NCBI GenBank assembly: GCA_035995885.1
Contig: DASYKC010000214.1
Location: 1-64,000, forward strand
DNA: 64,000 nt
Source: Schlegelella_A sp035995885
GTDB lineage: Bacteria > Pseudomonadota > Gammaproteobacteria > Burkholderiales > Burkholderiaceae_C
Direction of reading: 5' to 3'
The position numbers were made by a program, and so were the translations under genes. Below, piece by piece: positions 10,200-20,308 of this stretch (position 1 is its first letter; the number at the start of each line of letters is the position of its first letter). Under the pieces are notes generated by a model that ran no database searches, was not told where the DNA came from, and was given only the letters and a program-made list of their open reading frames with translations.

Positions 10200-10931
10200 T
10201 CAGGAGACGACCGGATCGGCCGGAAGATCCTCGGAGAGCGCATAGCCGCTGCCGCGCAGCGTGCGGATCGGCTCCTGCAGCGGCGCGACCTGCTTCATCT
10301 TCGCGCGCAGCGTCTTGACGTGCGCGTCGACCGTGCGGTCCATGCTGTCGCTGTCGTCGCCCCAGACGCGGTCGAGCAGCGCCTCGCGCGTGAAGACGTG
10401 GCCGGGGCGCGAGGCGAGCGTCTTGAGCAGGCCGAACTCGTAGCGCGAAAGCTCGAGCGCGCGGCCGTAGTAACGCACCTGCATGCGGCCCTCGTCGACG
10501 ACGATCGGGCCGTTCGCGATCGGCGCCGCCGCCGCCGCGACTGCGATCGCCGCCGGCGCGCCCGCCTTGGCGCTGCGGCGCAGGACGCTGCGCACGCGCG
10601 CGACCAGCTCGCGCGGCGAGAACGGCTTGGCGATGTAGTCGTCGGCGCCGAGCTCGAGGCCGACGACGCGATCGATCTCGTCGCTGCGCGCGGTCAGGAA
10701 GACGACCGGCACGTCGCTCGTCTCGCGCACGCGCTTGAAGATCTCGAAGCCGCTCGCGTCGGGCAGGCCGACGTCGAGGATGACCAGCGCCGGCGCCGAC
10801 TCGCGAATGCGCTGCACCGCTTCCTCGCCGGTCGCGCACCACGCCGGCTCGAAGCCGTCGGTGCGCAGCGCGTATTGCAGCGTGTCGGCGATCCCGGGTT
10901 CATCCTCGACGATGAGAATTCGCGGCTTCAT
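10200..10931 (-). CDS. creB: Response regulator CreB, OmpR family
   Basis: A 243-residue DNA-binding response regulator. The receiver domain has the acidic pair E9/D10, phospho-acceptor D53 (VILDVGLPD) and K102 (YIAKPF). It is joined by an Ala-rich linker to a winged-helix output domain (about 150-235, ending IRTLRGSGYAL). It pairs with CreC directly downstream. In E. coli CreBC responds to growth on fermentation products and minimal medium. Here its ATG overlaps the cysK stop (ATGA), so it is likely expressed from the cysK transcript. Confidence 0.88.
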   Translation of the reverse strand: MKPRILIVEDEPGIADTLQYALRTDGFEPAWCATGEEAVQRIRESAPALVILDVGLPDASGFEIFKRVRETSDVPVVFLTARSDEIDRVVGLELGADDYIAKPFSPRELVARVRSVLRRSAKAGAPAAIAVAAAAAPIANGPIVVDEGRMQVRYYGRALELSRYEFGLLKTLASRPGHVFTREALLDRVWGDDSDSMDRTVDAHVKTLRAKMKQVAPLQEPIRTLRGSGYALSEDLPADPVVS

Positions 10932-11848
10932 TCCGACGGCAGGAAGCCTTCGATCGAAAGATAGCGCTCGCCGGTGTCGTAGTTGAAGCCGAGCACCGTC
11001 GCGCCGGCCGGCAGCTCGGGCAGCTTCTGGGCGATCGCCGCGAGCGTGGCGCCCGACGAGATGCCGACCAGGATGCCTTCTTCGCGCGCCGAGCGCCGCG
11101 CCATCTCGCGCGCGGCTTCGGCCTCGACCAGGATGACGCCGTCGAGCAGGTCGACGTGCAGGTTCTTCGGCACGAAGCCGGCGCCGATGCCCTGGATCGG
11201 GTGCGGGCTCGGCTGGCCGCCGCTGATCACCGGCGATGCCGAAGGCTCGACCGCGTAGACCTTGAGCTTCGGCCACATCTTCTTCAGCACCCGGGCGCAG
11301 CCGGTGATGTGGCCGCCGGTGCCGACGCCGGTGATGAGCGCGTCGATGCCGCTCGGGAAATCGGCGGCGATCTCCTCGGCGGTCGTGCGCACGTGGACGT
11401 CGATGTTGGCCGGGTTGTCGAACTGCTGCGGCATCCACGCACCCGGCGTCGCGGCGACGATCTCCTGCGCGCGCGCGATCGCGCCATTGACGCCCTTCTC
11501 GCGCGGCGTCAGCTCGAACTTCGCGCCGTACGCGAGCATCAGGCGGCGCCGCTCGACGCTCATGCTGTCGGGCATGACGAGGATCACCTTGTAGCCCTTG
11601 ACCGCGCCGACCATCGCCAGGCCGACTCCCGTGTTGCCCGAGGTCGGCTCGACGATCGTCGCGCCCGGCTTGAGCGCACCCGAGGCTTCCGCGGCCTCGA
11701 CCATCGAGACGGCGATGCGGTCCTTGATCGAGCCGCCCGGGTTCGAGCGCTCGCTCTTGATGTAGACGCTGTGGCCCGAGCCGAAGAGCCGGTTGATGCG
11801 GATGTGCGGCGTGTTGCCGATGGTGTGCAAGACGTCGTTCGCGAGCAT
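10928..11848 (-). CDS. cysK: Cysteine synthase A (O-acetylserine sulfhydrylase)
   Basis: A 306-residue PLP enzyme that forms cysteine from O-acetylserine and sulfide. PLP lysine K42 lies in SNPGGSIKDR, the substrate loop is EPTSGNTG, and the phosphate loop is TGVGTGGHITG. The SGGQPSPHPIQGIGAGF segment favours CysK over CysM. The gene is full length. Its stop codon overlaps the creB start, an unusual linkage of cysteine synthesis to a two-component system. A divergent hemE begins 64 bases upstream. Confidence 0.92.
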   Translation of the reverse strand: MLANDVLHTIGNTPHIRINRLFGSGHSVYIKSERSNPGGSIKDRIAVSMVEAAEASGALKPGATIVEPTSGNTGVGLAMVGAVKGYKVILVMPDSMSVERRRLMLAYGAKFELTPREKGVNGAIARAQEIVAATPGAWMPQQFDNPANIDVHVRTTAEEIAADFPSGIDALITGVGTGGHITGCARVLKKMWPKLKVYAVEPSASPVISGGQPSPHPIQGIGAGFVPKNLHVDLLDGVILVEAEAAREMARRSAREEGILVGISSGATLAAIAQKLPELPAGATVLGFNYDTGERYLSIEGFLPSE

Positions 11849-11912
11849 GGCCGGATCTCTCGGTGTGGCGGGTCGCGACGATTATGGTTCTTGGCGCAGC
11901 GACAATCGAGCG

Positions 11913-13004
11913 ATGCCGGCGCCGCTCGTCAACGACACCTTCCTGCGTGCCTGCCTGTCGCAGCCGACCGACTACACGCCGGTCTGGCTGATGCGCCAGG
12001 CCGGCCGCTATCTGCCCGAGTACCGCGCGACGCGCGCGCGCGCCGGCAGCTTCATGGGCCTGGCGACGAGCCCCGACTTCGCGACCGAGGTGACGCTGCA
12101 GCCGCTCGAGCGCTTTCCGCTCGACGCCGCGATCCTCTTCAGCGACATCCTCACCGTTCCCGACGCCATGGGCCTCGGCCTCTCGTTCGCCGAAGGCGAA
12201 GGGCCGCGCTTCGCCAATCCCCTGCGCGACGAGGGCGCCGTCGCGCGCCTCGAAGTCCCCGACATGGCGCGCCTGCGCTACGTCTTCGATGCGGTCGCGT
12301 CGATCCGGCGCGCGCTGGCGGGCAAGGTGCCGCTGATCGGCTTCGCCGGCAGCCCGTGGACGCTCGCCTGCTACATGGTCGAGGGCGCGGGCTCGGACGA
12401 CTACCGCCTCGTCAAGACGATGCTCTACGACCGGCCCGACCTGCTCCATCGGATCCTCGCGATCAACGCCGAGGCCGTCGCGCTCTACCTCAACGCGCAG
12501 ATCGACGCCGGTGCGCAGGCCGTCATGATCTTCGACAGCTGGGGCGGCGTCCTCGCCGACGGCGCCTTCCAGTCGTTCAGCCTCGCCTACACGCGGCGCG
12601 TGCTCGGCCTTCTCCAGCGCGATGCCGAGGGCCGGCGCGTGCCGCACATCGTCTTCACCAAAGGCGGCGGGCCGTGGCTGGAAGCGATCGCCGCGACCGG
12701 CGCCGACGTCGTCGGCGTCGACTGGACCGTCGATCTCGCCCAGGCGCGCCGACGCGTCGGCCCGGGGATCGCCCTGCAGGGCAACCTCGATCCGGCGGCG
12801 CTCTTCGCCGGCCCCGACGCCATCCGGCGCGAGGTCGCGGGCGTCCTCGCCGGCTTCGGCGACGCGGGCGGTGAAACCCGCTGCAACGGCCACGTCTTCA
12901 ACCTCGGCCATGGCATCAGCCAGCACGCGCCGGCGGAAAACGTCGCCGTCCTCGTCGACGCCGTCCACCGGCTGTCGCCGCCCTATCACGGGGCATCGAC
13001 GTGA
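11913..13004 (+). CDS. hemE: Uroporphyrinogen decarboxylase
   Basis: A 363-residue enzyme of heme synthesis that converts uroporphyrinogen III to coproporphyrinogen III. Family signatures are LMRQAGRYLPEYR near the N-terminus, IGFAGSPWTLA in the middle and FNLGHGI near the C-terminus. The ATG at 11913 gives the usual family length; earlier in-frame starts would only add a non-homologous extension. priA follows on the same strand after 357 bases, a neighbourhood frequent in Burkholderiales. Confidence 0.96.
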   Translation: MPAPLVNDTFLRACLSQPTDYTPVWLMRQAGRYLPEYRATRARAGSFMGLATSPDFATEVTLQPLERFPLDAAILFSDILTVPDAMGLGLSFAEGEGPRFANPLRDEGAVARLEVPDMARLRYVFDAVASIRRALAGKVPLIGFAGSPWTLACYMVEGAGSDDYRLVKTMLYDRPDLLHRILAINAEAVALYLNAQIDAGAQAVMIFDSWGGVLADGAFQSFSLAYTRRVLGLLQRDAEGRRVPHIVFTKGGGPWLEAIAATGADVVGVDWTVDLAQARRRVGPGIALQGNLDPAALFAGPDAIRREVAGVLAGFGDAGGETRCNGHVFNLGHGISQHAPAENVAVLVDAVHRLSPPYHGAST

Positions 13005-13361
13005 CCGATTTCACGAATCGCCGGATCATGACCCAGTGCGGGTGAGTGAGCACTCAGGGCTTGACTTATCCCCATGACTTGGTTCTGTCACGAAGGCTCG
13101 CGCATCTGCTGCGCCGCATCATTCACAAAACCGCCAACACGCGTAAGTTGTTGATTTTGCTGGAAGTGCAAGGATGCCGCGAAAGCGTGCAGGCGGGCCG
13201 GAAGCGAGACAGGGTCAGCGTTTCGGGGCGGGTCGGCCTTGTTACCCACAAAGTTTTCCACAGGCTCAGTGGAGAAACGCGAAAGGCCCGTGGAATCATG
13301 GACTTACGCCCTGAACCTGAACCTCGCCTGAGGACTCGGCGGAACGCACCACGCGTTGCCC
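13005..13361 (+). other. hemE-priA intergenic region with three DnaA-box-like sites
   Basis: No gene is seen in these 357 bases. The sequence is less GC-rich than its surroundings. It holds three sites that each differ at one base from TTATCCACA: TTATCCCCA at 13066-13074, TTACCCACA at 13242-13250 and TTTTCCACA at 13254-13262. The last two are 12 bases apart on the same face. They could bind DnaA or be part of the priA promoter region. No origin genes such as dnaA or dnaN are nearby. Confidence 0.45.
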
Positions 13362-15464
<2,103 letters not shown>

Positions 15465-15510
15465 CGCGATCGCCGTGCCGCCGGGCCTGCCGCCCGATCC
15501 GACCCGACGC

Positions 15511-16185
15511 TCAGCGCGCACGGATCTCCGCGCCGACATCGGCGAGCAGCAGGGTCGCGCGAACGAGCTCCTCGACCGCGGCGGCGAGATCGGCGGGCGG
15601 CTCGAGCGACTCGATCTCGGCGAGCAGCGCGTCGGCGTCCTCGAGATCGTCGGCGTCGAGGTGGCGATAGAGGAGCGCGAGCGGCCCGGTGAGCGCGGCC
15701 TCGTCGGCGCCGAGCAGGGCCGGGAAGGTCTCGAGCGCGGCGGCGAAGCCGGCAACCCAGGCGTAGGCGGGGTCGTTGCTCGCCGCGCCGTCGCCGGCGT
15801 CGCTTGCGGCGACTGCGGCGACGTCGTCGAGCTCGAACACCCACGGATCGAACCACTCGCGCCGGCCGATCGCGCGGCGCAGCTCGGCCTCGCGGCGGCC
15901 GACGAGGGCGTGCAGCCGGCGCGCGTCGAAGCCGGCCGGCAGGGCGCGGCCGTCCTCGTCGCTGACGTAGCGCAGCCACCGTGCCGGCGCGATCGCGACC
16001 GGCTGGACGACGACGCCGCACAGGAAGCCGTCGAGCGACGAAACGTCGAGCGGCGCGAGCGGTGGCGGCACCGCGTCGAGGAGCGCCTGCAGCTCGGCGA
16101 TCTCGCGATCGTCGAGCGGCGCCGGCCTCGTCTCGCCCAGCGCGCCGCCGCGCGCGCCGCGGCCTGGCCGGCGGCCGCCGCTCAC
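15511..16185 (-). CDS. UPF0149 (YecA-like) family protein
   Basis: A 224-residue acidic helical protein matching UPF0149: an N-terminal helix pair with SSLDGFLCGVVVQP, then FDPWVFELDD, a central PAYAWVAGFAAALE and an acidic C-terminus. The family has no established function. There is no C-terminal SEC-C zinc motif. The start is a GTG overlapping the stop of the upstream thioesterase gene (GTGA); a second GTG one codon earlier is equally possible. The two genes are therefore translationally coupled. Confidence 0.78.
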   Translation of the reverse strand: MSGGRRPGRGARGGALGETRPAPLDDREIAELQALLDAVPPPLAPLDVSSLDGFLCGVVVQPVAIAPARWLRYVSDEDGRALPAGFDARRLHALVGRREAELRRAIGRREWFDPWVFELDDVAAVAASDAGDGAASNDPAYAWVAGFAAALETFPALLGADEAALTGPLALLYRHLDADDLEDADALLAEIESLEPPADLAAAVEELVRATLLLADVGAEIRAR

Positions 16186-16595
16186 CACAGGATCAGCTGC
16201 GTGCAGCGGAAGAGGGCGATGCGCTTGTCGTCCGGCCCGAACACCGTCGCCGACCAGACGTGCGTCGTCCGGCCGAGGTGCTCGGCGCTGCACTCGGTGC
16301 GGATCTTTCCGTCGCGCACGGTGCCGAGGAAGTTGCTCTTCAATTCGATGGTGGTGAAGTTCTTCGCCTTGTCGGGCAGGTGGGCGATGCTCGCGTAGCC
16401 GGCCGCGGTGTCGGCGAGCAGCAGCACGCTGGCGGCGTGCAGGAACCCGTTCGGCGCCAGCATCCACGGCTCGATCGTCAGCTCGGCCTCGAGCCGGCCC
16501 TCGGCGATCCTCGTGACGACGAGGCCGAAGCGGCCGGGCAGGCACTCGGCGTGGCGCTCGTGCAATCGCTCGGCAGTGATCTCGGCTCGCAGCAT
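16182..16595 (-). CDS. PaaI-family hotdog thioesterase
   Basis: A 137-residue hotdog-fold protein of the PaaI type, which hydrolyses acyl- or aryl-CoA thioesters in the cytoplasm. The motif LAPNGFLHAASVLLLADTAA has the usual N-G/H-x2-A/D pattern, followed by TTIELKSNFLG. The chosen ATG at 16595 is preceded by GGAGGGG; upstream in-frame ATGs would add 7 or 16 residues. It is co-transcribed with the UPF0149 gene and lies divergent to the GAF gene. The substrate is not evident. Confidence 0.82.
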   Translation of the reverse strand: MLRAEITAERLHERHAECLPGRFGLVVTRIAEGRLEAELTIEPWMLAPNGFLHAASVLLLADTAAGYASIAHLPDKAKNFTTIELKSNFLGTVRDGKIRTECSAEHLGRTTHVWSATVFGPDDKRIALFRCTQLILW

Positions 16596-16696
16596 GGGCC
16601 CCTCCGTCGATGACATCACCACGAAGCATAGCCAACGGGACATCGTCGACCGGGCCTTTGCGTTCGGCCGCGAACGGTTGACGGATACTTGTCCGC

Positions 16697-17293
16697 ATGA
16701 CGCCCCAAGCGGAAGATTCAGCGCGCCTGCACGCGCTCCTCGGCGACCTTTACGCCGAGCGGAAGCCGCGCGCCGAGACGCAATCGGCGGTGATCGACGT
16801 CGTCCTCGAGCGCCTGCGCTGCGCCCGCGTCAGCATGTGGAAGTTCGAGGGCGCCGGCGAGCGGCTGACGCTGCTCTGCTTCGCATCGAAGACGGCGCAG
16901 GGCCACTTCGACACCTCGGAGCGGCGCCTGCGGCGCATCGAGTTCATCGACCATTTCAACTCGCTCGTCGATGCCGGCACCTACGTGAGCGTCGACGCGA
17001 TGAACGACCGCGTGCTGCAGCCGATGCGCGAGAGCTACCTCGTCGCCAACAACGTCGTCTCGATGCTCGACGCGGCCTTCGTGCTCAACAACCGCACTTA
17101 TGGCATGGTGTGCTGCGAGGAGCCGCACCGGCGCGAATGGAAGCCGGGCGACGTCGTCGCCCTGCGCGCGATCGTCAACAAGATCGCGCTGCTGATGTGG
17201 AACGCACCCGACCCGGTGCTGCTGAAGACACCATCGCTGCCGCTGCGCGTCCTGCACGACGAGCCGAGCGCGGCGCCGGAGCGGCGGCACTGA
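16697..17293 (+). CDS. GAF-domain protein
   Basis: A 198-residue soluble protein made of one GAF domain (about 25-170), with RVSMWKFEGAGERLTLLCF and YGMVCCEEPHRREWKPGD as the clearest core strands. No output domain is attached, so it may act as a stand-alone small-molecule sensor. Codon use is normal. The mmsA gene starts 28 bases downstream on the same strand, so the two may share a transcript; whether the sensor relates to valine or propionate metabolism is unknown. Confidence 0.75.
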   Translation: MTPQAEDSARLHALLGDLYAERKPRAETQSAVIDVVLERLRCARVSMWKFEGAGERLTLLCFASKTAQGHFDTSERRLRRIEFIDHFNSLVDAGTYVSVDAMNDRVLQPMRESYLVANNVVSMLDAAFVLNNRTYGMVCCEEPHRREWKPGDVVALRAIVNKIALLMWNAPDPVLLKTPSLPLRVLHDEPSAAPERRH

Positions 17294-17321
17294 CGACACG
17301 ACCGACCGAGGAGACCTGCCC

Positions 17322-18842
17322 ATGGGCGCCAACGAATCATTCACCAGCACGGCCGACATCGGCCACTTCATCGGCGGCCGGCGCGTCGCCGGCACGAGCG
17401 GGCGCAACCAGCCGGTCACGAACCCGGCCACCGGCGCGGTCGCGCGCCGCGTCGCGCTCGCCGCGCCCGCCGAGGTCGACGCCGCCGTCGCCGCGGCGAA
17501 GGCGGCGCAGCCGGCGTGGGGCGACACGCCGCCGCTGCGCCGCGCCCGCATCATGCAGGCCTTCCTCAACCTGCTCAACCGCGAGCGCGACACGCTCGCC
17601 GCGATGATCACCGCCGAGCACGGCAAGGTCTTCAGCGACGCCCAGGGCGAGGTCACGCGCGGCATCGACATCGTCGAGTTCGCGTGCGGCATCCCGCACC
17701 TGCTCAAGGGTGACTACACCGACCAGGTCTCGACCGGCATCGACAACTGGACGATGCGCCAGCCGCTCGGCGTCGTCGCCGGTATCACGCCGTTCAACTT
17801 CCCGGTGATGGTGCCGATGTGGATGTACCCGGTCGCCATCGCCTGCGGCAACGCCTTCGTGCTGAAGCCGAGCGAGCGCGATCCGTCGCCGTCGATCTTC
17901 ATGGCCGAGCTGCTCGCTGAGGCCGGCCTGCCGAAGGGAATCTTCAGCGTCGTCCAGGGCGACAAGGCCGCCGTCGACGCGCTGCTCGCGCACCATGACG
18001 TCAAGGCGCTCAGCTTCGTCGGCTCGACGCCGATCGCGCGCTACATCTACGAGACCGGCGCGAAGCACGGCAAGCGCGTGCAGGCGCTCGGCGGCGCCAA
18101 GAACCACATGGTCGTGATGCCCGACGCCAATCTCGAGCAGGCGGTCGACGCGCTGATCGGCGCCGCCTACGGCTCGGCTGGCGAGCGCTGCATGGCGATC
18201 TCGGTCGCGGTGCTCGTCGGCGACATCGCCGACCGCATCGTGCCGCTGCTCGCCGAGCGTGCGACGAGGCTTGTCGTCAAGAACGGCATGGAGAGCGACG
18301 CCGAGATGGGCCCGCTCGTCACCCTCGACGCGAAGACACGCGTCGAGTCGTACATCGCCTCGGGCGTCGCCGCCGGCGCGACGCTCGCCGCCGACGGCCG
18401 CGGCCTCGCCGTCGCCGGCCACGAGCAGGGCTTCTTCACCGGCGGCACGCTGTTCGACCACGTCACGCCGGAGATGAAGATCTACAAGGAGGAGATCTTC
18501 GGCCCGGTCCTGTCGTGCATTCGCGTCGCCGATTTCGAATCGGCGTTGAAGCTCGTCAACGACCACGAGTTCGGCAATGGGGTCGCCTGCTTCACGAGCG
18601 ACGGCAACGTCGCGCGCGAGTTCGCGCGCCGGGTCGAGATCGGCATGGTCGGCATCAACGTGCCGATCCCGGTGCCGATGGCGTGGCACGGCTTCGGCGG
18701 CTGGAAGTCGAGCATGTTCGGCGACACCCACGCCTACGGCGAGGAGGGCGTTCGCTTCTACACGCGCCAAAAGTCGGTCATGCAGCGCTGGCCGGCGTCG
18801 ACGCCGAAGGGCGCCGAGTTCACGATGCCGACGTCGAAGTGA
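17322..18842 (+). CDS. mmsA: Methylmalonate-semialdehyde dehydrogenase (CoA-acylating)
   Basis: A 506-residue aldehyde dehydrogenase that converts methylmalonate semialdehyde or malonate semialdehyde, CoA and NAD to propionyl- or acetyl-CoA plus CO2, in valine and inositol breakdown. It has Asn in GITPFNFP, catalytic C290 in SAGERCMA, and Asn261 in LGGAKNHMV where most aldehyde dehydrogenases carry the general-base Glu. That substitution is the hallmark of this CoA-dependent family. An AGGAG precedes the ATG. No other valine-pathway gene is present nearby. Confidence 0.93.
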   Translation: MGANESFTSTADIGHFIGGRRVAGTSGRNQPVTNPATGAVARRVALAAPAEVDAAVAAAKAAQPAWGDTPPLRRARIMQAFLNLLNRERDTLAAMITAEHGKVFSDAQGEVTRGIDIVEFACGIPHLLKGDYTDQVSTGIDNWTMRQPLGVVAGITPFNFPVMVPMWMYPVAIACGNAFVLKPSERDPSPSIFMAELLAEAGLPKGIFSVVQGDKAAVDALLAHHDVKALSFVGSTPIARYIYETGAKHGKRVQALGGAKNHMVVMPDANLEQAVDALIGAAYGSAGERCMAISVAVLVGDIADRIVPLLAERATRLVVKNGMESDAEMGPLVTLDAKTRVESYIASGVAAGATLAADGRGLAVAGHEQGFFTGGTLFDHVTPEMKIYKEEIFGPVLSCIRVADFESALKLVNDHEFGNGVACFTSDGNVAREFARRVEIGMVGINVPIPVPMAWHGFGGWKSSMFGDTHAYGEEGVRFYTRQKSVMQRWPASTPKGAEFTMPTSK

Positions 18843-18866
18843 TTTGCGGCCACAGCGCCGCAAATC
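18841..18866. terminator. Palindrome after mmsA, possible terminator
   Basis: A perfect 10-bp inverted repeat (GATTTGCGGC / GCCGCAAATC, 6-base loop) begins within the mmsA stop codon and lies between convergent genes. There is no T-tract on either side, so termination is uncertain. Confidence 0.45.
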
Positions 18867-18921
18867 ATCCTGAGCGCGGCGAAGGATTCCGCCGGCCGGT
18901 GAAGTCGGGCATCGAGGCGGA

Positions 18922-19365
18922 TCAGCGCTTGGCGTCGTCGGCCAAGCGCCAGTTCAGCGTGACCGGCTCGCGGCCGACGCGGATCGGCCGGCGCTCGCTC
19001 TTGCCGCCGATCCTGACGTCGAGGGTGTAGTCGCCGGGCGGCACCTTGATCGCCAGCAGCGGCCCGGCGTTGTCGAGGCCGAGCACCTTGCCGCTGGCGT
19101 TGGCGACGTCGACATGATCGGCGACGATGTAGGCGCCGCCGGGCGTGCTGAAGGCAATGCGCAGCGGGAAGTCGGCGGCTTGCGCGGCGATCGCGGCGCG
19201 CGCCTCTTCGCCGGCGCCGCCGTTGAGGTACTCGACGCCGCCTTGCACCTGCACGCGCGGCGGCGGCGGCGCGCCGGGGTCGGCCGGCGTGGGCTGCGCC
19301 AGCGCGGCGCAGGTGCAGATCAGGGCGATCGCGAGAGACAAGGCCAGGCGGGCGTTGGAGATCAC
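18922..19365 (-). CDS. Secreted hypothetical protein
   Basis: A 147-residue protein with a signal peptide (residues 1-23, cleavage near ALA-QP). The mature part looks beta-rich, with a segment GPLLAIKVPPGDYTLDVRIGG that resembles carboxypeptidase-regulatory-like or PEGA-type beta folds seen in periplasmic proteins. The start is GTG at 19365. It stands alone between mmsA, which it faces, and the ABC transporter. No function can be assigned; binding of another envelope protein is one possibility. Confidence 0.65.
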   Translation of the reverse strand: MISNARLALSLAIALICTCAALAQPTPADPGAPPPPRVQVQGGVEYLNGGAGEEARAAIAAQAADFPLRIAFSTPGGAYIVADHVDVANASGKVLGLDNAGPLLAIKVPPGDYTLDVRIGGKSERRPIRVGREPVTLNWRLADDAKR

Positions 19366-19500
19366 GGCGGACTCCGCGGAGAACGAATCGACCCAACGTA
19401 GACGCCGTCTCGCGCCACCGCCATCGGCGCGCTTCGGGGCCGGATGTCGGACGCTTCCGACGGCGGCCGAGAACTGGCGACGGCCGCGCCTCTCCGCCGC

Positions 19501-20304
19501 TCAGAGCTTCTCGGTCTCGCCCGCCGCCGGCTGCCAGCGCATCAGGCGCCGCTCGATCCGGCCGACGGCGCCGTCGAGGACCAAGGCGAACGCGGTGAGG
19601 ACGAGGATGCCCGCCATCACCGTGTTGATGTCGAATGCGCCCTCGGCCTGCAGGATCAGGTAGCCGACGCCGCGCGACGAGCCGAGGTACTCGCCGACGA
19701 CCGCGCCGACGAAGGCGAGGCCGACCGACGTGTGCAGCGAGCTGAACACCCAGCTCGTCGCGCTCGGCAGGTAGACGTGGCGCAGCAGCTGGCGCTGCGA
19801 GGCACCCAGCATGCGCGCGTTGGCCAGCACCACCGGGCTCACCTCCTTGACGCCCTGGTAGACGTTGAAGAAGACGATGAAGAAGACCAGCGTGACGCCG
19901 AGCGCGACCTTGCTGGCGATGCCGAGGCCGAACCAGACCGCGAAGATCGGCGCGAGGATGACGCGCGGCATGCTGTTGAGCGCCTTGATGTACGGATCGG
20001 CGATCGCGCCGGGGAGCGGGCTGAGCGCGAGCCAGAGGCCGAAGCCGAGGCCGAGCGCGGTGCCGATCGCGAACGCGAGCACGGTCTCGAGCAGCGTCAC
20101 CCAGAGGTGCTGGTAGATGTCGGCGTTGACGACGAACCAGGTCCAGATCCGGCCGAAGACCTTGACCGGCTCGCCGAAGAAGAACGCCGCCTGGCGATCG
20201 TTCTCGAACATGAAGTTCGGCAGCAGGCCGGGGGTCGTCAGCAGATGCCAGACGACGAACACGGCGACGAGCAGCCCGGCTTGCCAGACGCGGAGGTGCC
20301 TCAT
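19501..20304 (-). CDS. ABC transporter permease (nitrate/sulfonate/taurine type)
   Basis: A 267-residue inner-membrane permease of the SsuC/TauC family, with about six helices and the EAA loop LGASQRQLLRHVYLPS near residue 165. The ATG lies four bases after the stop of the ATPase gene, so the two form a unit. With the ATPase and the binding protein at 21653-22687 it would make an importer for a small organic anion or a pyrimidine-like compound; the substrate cannot be read from the sequence. Confidence 0.88.
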   Translation of the reverse strand: MRHLRVWQAGLLVAVFVVWHLLTTPGLLPNFMFENDRQAAFFFGEPVKVFGRIWTWFVVNADIYQHLWVTLLETVLAFAIGTALGLGFGLWLALSPLPGAIADPYIKALNSMPRVILAPIFAVWFGLGIASKVALGVTLVFFIVFFNVYQGVKEVSPVVLANARMLGASQRQLLRHVYLPSATSWVFSSLHTSVGLAFVGAVVGEYLGSSRGVGYLILQAEGAFDINTVMAGILVLTAFALVLDGAVGRIERRLMRWQPAAGETEKL

Positions 20305-20308
20305 CGCT

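Noticed and set aside
10932..12989. Long upstream extension of the creB frame
   Set aside because: It runs through cysK and hemE in another frame with Arg-rich sequence. creB homology begins exactly at the ATG at 10931.
13046..13361. Small protein gene in the hemE-priA gap
   Set aside because: The frame has codon use unlike the neighbours, no domain, and covers the DnaA-box-like sites.
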